Positions 59,178-64,000 of a stretch of DNA of 64,000 nucleotides are shown here, one piece after another (position 1 is the stretch's first letter; every line of letters begins with the position of its first letter). Where the stretch lies: the NCBI GenBank assembly GCA_947502835.1, contig CANNBJ010000003.1, positions 434,001 to 498,000 of the forward strand, in the 5' to 3' direction. Under the pieces are notes generated by a model. That model saw nothing but the letters and a program-made list of their open reading frames with translations. It was not told the origin of the DNA and ran no database searches. This DNA comes from Bdellovibrionales bacterium. Lineage in GTDB: Bacteria > Bdellovibrionota > UBA1018 > CAIMNF01. The translations under genes were made by a program, and so were the position numbers.

Positions 59178-62100
59178 ATGAAAAGGCTTTGGTCCACTCG
59201 TGTTCGTTTGGTCATGTGTTTTTTCCTGCTTCTTGGGGCTGTTGCCTATGCCACCCGGGAAAACGATCCACTCAAGCGCACCTATCAGGAAACCTTCGAT
59301 GTGGTGTTCGGAGTGGAGAACAAGAGTGCCATTTTTCCAGGGCCGGATGAGAGAACCGGTGGTTTGTTTTCCACAAAGGATTCAGACGAGGTTGTCCGCA
59401 CGGTGCCGCTTCGTAATCATCCCGCCTACGAGCAGGCCTTGGGGAGGGTGCGATCCTTAAAGCAGATGATCGAGTCCGAGGCCGTGAAAAGAGGCAATCT
59501 TGCGGACGATCATCGTAAGTTCGAGAACCTTCTTGAAGTGATCGTGAAGTATCTCGATTTTCAGAGAATTTTCCATCTCAACTATCTTGCAAACCTTCAT
59601 GAAAAATCCGCTGCGCCGGGAGCCTTCCGTGTTGATGAACTGAATCTGAATTTGAGTTCCCGCTTGGGATTGAAACTGGTGCTTCGGAAGGATCTGATGG
59701 CGAAGTACCATGTCCGCCATACTGCGGAAGCTGACAGGGCGGAGGTGTTTCTTCCGCCCTACGAACGGGTTCAGATGGAGGCGACTGCTCTGGCCCGGGT
59801 CAAAACAAAGTTGGAATACCAGAAATTCATCCATTTCACCCACCTCAGGGATTCCCTCGTGAATCGCTGGGCCTTGAAACGGATCTCTCCCTCCGGGATC
59901 GAGGAGGGAATCTCGCTTCCGCCCCAAGGGTATGATTCTTTTGCCGGTGAAAAAGCGGATCGTTCCGGGAACTTCGCTTTTTCAAGGGACCTTGGCGTGG
60001 AGGATCGCTATCAGGCGCGGATCAAGGATGTCCTCCCGCAACTGCAAGCTGAGCTCAAGGACAAGCCTTTGGGTTCAGAGGAGGAGTATCGGGAGCTCAT
60101 TCAGGACTATTACGGATGCTTTTCCCAGCTCTCTACCTTTCCATTGAATCCTGACCTCCTGATTGCGAACCTGTTCGACGTCGAGGAGCGGACCCTCGAG
60201 GGCTCTTCCCAGCAAGTGATTCTGGAAGGGAGCTTTCCCGAGGATGATCTCTCTCCCGCAGCCATTGCAAGGCGAACCAGCCACAATGCGTTTCTTGTGC
60301 GCAGAAGCGGGGTTTTGAAGGCGCTTCTTTATCAGGTGAAAATGGATCTGGTCGTCTGGGAGGGGGTTGTGAATCTCGACAACGAGGGGATGATTTCGGA
60401 GCAGGCATTCTTGGATTCTGAGAAACTCTTGAAAATTCCCAAGGCGGATTTGGCGCGAGCGGAAAAGGTGGTCGATGGATTCCTTGCACGCGTGGAGCAG
60501 CCCTGGCGCTCGAAAATGGCATCCCGGATCGAAGGATTCTACCGAAGTGGGAATCTGAAGCCGGAGGCTCTCTCCGCAAAAGAGCGGAAAGAGGAGTTCT
60601 TCAAGCAAACCCTCAAGGTCGCGGGCGAGGCGATGTTCCATTTGGGGCAAGCCGATCGGTATGACCAATTGAAGAAAAAGTTCGATCATTTGCCATCCAA
60701 AGTCGTGGAGTCACTGGATCACCAAAGAGTGCCGCTTGAAGTGGAGTGCGCCGCGCAGGGAACGGGACTCGTCGGTCCCGTGCTTGCGAGTTCCTGTGTC
60801 GCCAGGGTGAAGTCTGACCTTTATTTGTCCGGGTTGGACGCAACTGCGGATGCAGGGATGTCGTGGGCGATTCCCTGGAACGCGGACCAAATCCGATCCC
60901 TTCTTGCCGCAAAGATGCGTTTTCTTGAGGAGCATGATCCCAAAAAGTGGGAGCAGGTGAAAAATGTGGTTCATGATCCGGTGCTCGACTATTTTTTCAA
61001 GGAGCTCACCACCAGCCAACAGACGGTGATCATGGAGCGAAAGCTTGAGATTCAGGTGAAGAAACTCGAGATCTCGGAAAAGCTTGGAAAGTATCTTGCG
61101 CAGAATCCGGGGACTGTCATGGAGGAAACCAGCCTGTATCGGGAGATGGCAAAGCTTCAGGAAAAGATCGATTCCGTGGGACTTGATCCGCGGGAGTCGA
61201 CGCTGAACGAGGAAATGTATGAGGAGGCGGCACACAAGGTGCTTTCAAGAAGATTCGTGGAACTCGATACGCCGCCACCACCTCCTCCGCCTGAGGTCAC
61301 CATCCAGGAGAAGAGTAGCGTCGAATTCCAAGGGAAAAGGACGATCCTCGCGCCGGACAAATCGCAGGTGACAAAGGGGGGGATTTCTTATGAATTGGTA
61401 AGGGAATCGGAGTATCATCACCGGGAACGCACCAAGCTCGAGATCGGGCGTGTGTTCAGCATGCTTGGATTCGGCTTGGATTTTCTTTCAGAGTATTTTC
61501 AAACGCCTGAGCTTTTCAAGAATCAGATGAAACTTGCGGCTGATTTCAGGTTCGAGTCCTGGTACCCGAAGCCCGACCAGAAGACGGCACAGGCGCTTGG
61601 GGGCCTTCTTGGCACGGGGCCGCGTGAAAAGAGAGGAAGCGCCTTGAGTGAGATCGCCAGGTCTGCCCACTCGCAGAAGCTGCTCTCGGAAGTCGTGATT
61701 GAGGGAATCTATGTCCGGGCGCCCTTTCTTCGAGTCCGTGAGGGAGATGACCTGAAGGCTCCGACAGGACTTGAGCGTCTTTTCAAAGCCTATTCGACGG
61801 TGACAGGTTGGAATCGTTCCCTTGCAAGGGCGACTTTCGATTCTCTCGTGGGCACGGCCCTTCGGAATGATGCAGGCAAAGTGGAGGATGCTCTTCAAGC
61901 GAGGCCAGACCTTCCGGGAGAAGACCCCCAGTTCAAAAGGATTTTCAGGGCCCAGGCGACCCAGCGTGGTCTCTTTCATGCGACCCTTTGGGGAAACAGG
62001 CAGGAGAGGGTTGGCCGCTGGGAGGAGGACCTCAAGCTGGAAACCCGTACCACCGAGGAAGTTTGGAATGATCGGTTCCATTTCATCTCGTCGGTTTTGA

Positions 62101-63500
62101 TGCTTGTGATCTTAGGCTTCGTTCTCATTCAAATTCTTCCCGTTCTGGCGGCTGCATTCGGAGCCTCGGTGACCGCGGCAGGGGCCGCGTTTTCAGGATT
62201 CTCAGGCGGGTTGATTCTGGGAGTTCTCAGCGGGAGCAATTACTTGTTGCAGCTGTTTTTTATCAGCACGATCGTCGTCCAGGGGAATGTCGCGTTTTAC
62301 GTCCTTCCGGCCCAGATGAAGTACGAGCGCGAGATCGCAAACTCCACCGTGGGGCTCACCGGGGGTTCCGAAAGGATCCTTCTCCCCTCCGAGCGCGTCG
62401 CACAGGAGCAGTTGAGTCTGCGGGATGAAGAGATCCAAAGCGCGAAGTTGATGACGGGATTCGGTGCCGCCCTCCAGATTGCCTTTCTTCCCATGCAGGT
62501 GAAGGGTTTCTTGCGATGGTCAGGGGCGAGCGGCCGGGCTGCATTGAGCCGTTTGGGCGCCACCAGTCCGGAAGTTGCCCGGGCAATTCAACCCATTTCG
62601 CTCAATTCCTTGGTGAAAGAACACGGGGTTGCGAAGGGAGGGCGGATGTATCTTGAGCGGTATCGGGCCGCACTTGTGGCGAACAAGGCGATTTCATCCG
62701 TGAACGGCGGTGCTGTCATTGGCGATGTGGAGCACATGCTCACAAACTCCTTGCATGCAAGGCTTCCCGACTCGGCATCGCTCACGCCACTTCTTCAAGC
62801 CAGAATCGTCTCGATCGGAGACGAGGTCCTGCGCTTGAGGGAAAGAGCCATGCGGTATTTCAAGATTGTCGGAGGGGGGAAGCCTGAAACCATGGAGGAG
62901 GCGATCAGGATCTTCATCGGGAAGGAACTCGGTCACATCAAGTTTCGTCTTCAGGATCCTATGGTTCGGATTGGAATCGAGGAGAGCTTTTACCGGGCCG
63001 TTCTTCAGGGACAGATTCCCGAAATTGCGGCAGGATCGGAGAAGCATCTGATCACCGTATTCCTGCATTTGCGGGAGATGGAAAGCCTCATGGGTGAAGC
63101 GGTCTTTCTTCAATCGCAGGTTCAAAGGATTCAGGCATTGGAGGCCGCGGCGGGAGCTTCGGTGGATACAGGCGCGATTTTCGCCGAGTTTTCGCGCTTG
63201 CAGAACTTCCGCACCCTTGAGCATCTTTTGGAATGGGGGGCGCGTCGTTCGGAGCTGCAGGCGTCGGGTCTCGGACGGGTTCTCGAAGATGCCCGCAAGG
63301 CAACGCGAGACTACAAGATTCTCATCGATGACATCTCGAAGCTCACTCCCCGTGAGCAACACATCTACAAGGCGATGCGGGGAAATGTGCATGTGGTTGT
63401 GACTCAGGATCTGACCTTGAGACTTGGGGCCTTCGATCCCGCAGGTGTGGAAAGAACGGAATTCCTGCTTTTGCCCGGAAGCGAAGTCCTGTCTCCTTGA
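59178..63500 (+). CDS. Large exported/membrane protein, first of a paralogous pair
   Basis: A 1440-residue protein of no known family. Signal sequence MKRLWSTRVRLVMCFFLL..., cleavage near AYA-TR. Residues 30-900 are charged and helical, with a Pro-rich TPPPPPPPEV linker near 700. Two or three hydrophobic segments lie at about 970-1050, followed by a helical C-terminal part with a glutamine-rich coiled coil. The upstream ATG at 59163 lies within the -10 hexamer, and the paralogue starts at the position corresponding to 59178. The N-terminal motif GLFSxKxxxEVxxTVPxRN is shared with the gene at 63650. Confidence 0.75.
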   Translation: MKRLWSTRVRLVMCFFLLLGAVAYATRENDPLKRTYQETFDVVFGVENKSAIFPGPDERTGGLFSTKDSDEVVRTVPLRNHPAYEQALGRVRSLKQMIESEAVKRGNLADDHRKFENLLEVIVKYLDFQRIFHLNYLANLHEKSAAPGAFRVDELNLNLSSRLGLKLVLRKDLMAKYHVRHTAEADRAEVFLPPYERVQMEATALARVKTKLEYQKFIHFTHLRDSLVNRWALKRISPSGIEEGISLPPQGYDSFAGEKADRSGNFAFSRDLGVEDRYQARIKDVLPQLQAELKDKPLGSEEEYRELIQDYYGCFSQLSTFPLNPDLLIANLFDVEERTLEGSSQQVILEGSFPEDDLSPAAIARRTSHNAFLVRRSGVLKALLYQVKMDLVVWEGVVNLDNEGMISEQAFLDSEKLLKIPKADLARAEKVVDGFLARVEQPWRSKMASRIEGFYRSGNLKPEALSAKERKEEFFKQTLKVAGEAMFHLGQADRYDQLKKKFDHLPSKVVESLDHQRVPLEVECAAQGTGLVGPVLASSCVARVKSDLYLSGLDATADAGMSWAIPWNADQIRSLLAAKMRFLEEHDPKKWEQVKNVVHDPVLDYFFKELTTSQQTVIMERKLEIQVKKLEISEKLGKYLAQNPGTVMEETSLYREMAKLQEKIDSVGLDPRESTLNEEMYEEAAHKVLSRRFVELDTPPPPPPPEVTIQEKSSVEFQGKRTILAPDKSQVTKGGISYELVRESEYHHRERTKLEIGRVFSMLGFGLDFLSEYFQTPELFKNQMKLAADFRFESWYPKPDQKTAQALGGLLGTGPREKRGSALSEIARSAHSQKLLSEVVIEGIYVRAPFLRVREGDDLKAPTGLERLFKAYSTVTGWNRSLARATFDSLVGTALRNDAGKVEDALQARPDLPGEDPQFKRIFRAQATQRGLFHATLWGNRQERVGRWEEDLKLETRTTEEVWNDRFHFISSVLMLVILGFVLIQILPVLAAAFGASVTAAGAAFSGFSGGLILGVLSGSNYLLQLFFISTIVVQGNVAFYVLPAQMKYEREIANSTVGLTGGSERILLPSERVAQEQLSLRDEEIQSAKLMTGFGAALQIAFLPMQVKGFLRWSGASGRAALSRLGATSPEVARAIQPISLNSLVKEHGVAKGGRMYLERYRAALVANKAISSVNGGAVIGDVEHMLTNSLHARLPDSASLTPLLQARIVSIGDEVLRLRERAMRYFKIVGGGKPETMEEAIRIFIGKELGHIKFRLQDPMVRIGIEESFYRAVLQGQIPEIAAGSEKHLITVFLHLREMESLMGEAVFLQSQVQRIQALEAAAGASVDTGAIFAEFSRLQNFRTLEHLLEWGARRSELQASGLGRVLEDARKATRDYKILIDDISKLTPREQHIYKAMRGNVHVVVTQDLTLRLGAFDPAGVERTEFLLLPGSEVLSP

Positions 63501-63549
63501 GGAAGATGCCCGAGAGGGGCGGGGTTGTTCCATGATTGAAATTGAAACA

Positions 63550-63641
63550 GTCAGGTTTTGGTCAGTCCGAGGTCAGGAAAGCGTCATAAATTATTGTTTT
63601 CATTATATAAAATTGCTTTTTTCACGGCATAACGCTATGCT
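63550..63641 (+). promoter_or_regulatory. Direct-repeat element and leaderless promoter of the 63650 gene
   Basis: GTCAGGTTTTGGTCA at 63550-63564, 48 bases to TTGCTT (63613-63618), a 17-base spacer and TATGCT (63636-63641), with the -10 ending 8 bases before the ATG. The bases GCTATGCTTCA around the -10 are identical to those before the 59178 gene. Confidence 0.6.
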
Positions 63642-63649
63642 TCACGTTC

Positions 63650-64000
63650 ATGATCAAGCTCAAAAAGGTTCGTGGGAAGGTCTTCCTCTCTGTTCTTTTT
63701 CTTTCGGGGCTTGCGTGGCTTGCCTGCGCATCTCAGAAGCCTGATCCACTGGCGGTAAAGCTGGAGTCGGTTTCAGTGGAGTTGTTCGGGGCATCTGACG
63801 CCTTCTCCTCAAGCGGGCTCGGTAAGGCCAAATCCACGGGATTGTTCTCTCCCAAAGGCAAAAGCAACGAAGTCCCAACGGTTCCCATTCGGAACAATGC
63901 CGCTTACACCGATGTGATGCTCAAGATCAAGGACCTGAAGAAGACGATCGAAGAGGAGTCGGAGAAGCGCTCAAGTCTTCCCTACGACAGCGACAAGTTC
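63650..64000 (+). CDS. Paralogue of the 59178 protein, 5' part only
   Basis: The first 117 codons of a gene cut by the window end. Signal sequence MIKLKKVRGKVFLSVLFL... ending WLACAS, which could be a lipobox. From residue 60 it aligns with the 59178 protein: GLFSPKGKSNEVPTVPIRNN against GLFSTKDSDEVVRTVPLRNH, followed by AY, LK and an IE-E-KR-L--D--KF pattern. The promoter region is also duplicated, so gene and promoter were copied together. Confidence 0.8.
   Translation, partial: MIKLKKVRGKVFLSVLFLSGLAWLACASQKPDPLAVKLESVSVELFGASDAFSSSGLGKAKSTGLFSPKGKSNEVPTVPIRNNAAYTDVMLKIKDLKKTIEEESEKRSSLPYDSDKF

Overview
The window is a stretch of chromosome from a Gram-negative bacterium. Many predicted proteins carry signal peptides or lipoboxes, and it encodes an AmgK/MurU-type cell-wall recycling pair, YceI-like and MAPEG proteins, and very large Ig-repeat surface proteins. 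SpoVG and DUF1844 in a Gram-negative setting fit a Bdellovibrionota or former deltaproteobacterial lineage. That placement is an inference; no rRNA or other phylogenetic marker is present.

Layout. 0-6.8 kb: 3' part of a P-type ATPase, an OsmC-like protein, a MAPEG protein, CorA, and a secreted M13-like metallopeptidase with a small secreted partner, ending in a terminator and tRNA-Ser(GCT). 7.05-14.5 kb: a tightly overlapping ten-gene operon for envelope and cell-wall recycling (YceI-like, degenerate creatininase-like, two degenerate M48-like proteins, AmgK, MurU, a PilZ-like membrane protein, a lipoprotein, DUF1844, a PLP decarboxylase). 14.5-17.8 kb, opposite strand: a stand-alone reverse transcriptase followed 18 bases later by a polytopic membrane protein and preceded by a 182-base leader with four consecutive hairpins. 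17.8-39.4 kb: three alanine-rich exported proteins (663, 1665 and 3871 residues) on the minus strand, with clpB on the other strand between the first two. All three share an upstream palindrome TGTC-N6-GACA and a hairpin that includes the ribosome binding site. 39.6-42.3 kb: a FAD-linked oxidase, spoVG, and tRNA-Gln(TTG) with a structured repeat element and an IS3-family remnant behind it.

42.3-64 kb: a run of exported or membrane proteins, several carrying domains normally found in the cytoplasm. They include a PIN-PhoH ATPase with a signal peptide; a 1416-residue exported protein with three AAA+ modules and an FtsH-like (M41) zinc peptidase domain; an exported nucleotidyltransferase-like/2H phosphoesterase fusion; three signal-bearing multi-pass membrane proteins; and a pair of large paralogues, the second cut by the window end. 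Several of these genes have a -10 hexamer 6-10 bases before the start codon and no Shine-Dalgarno, so their mRNAs are probably leaderless. Three share an upstream direct repeat, GTCAG-N6-GGTCA-like. I regard this exported ATPase/protease/RNA-enzyme cluster and the reverse transcriptase-membrane protein operon as the two best candidates for undescribed systems.
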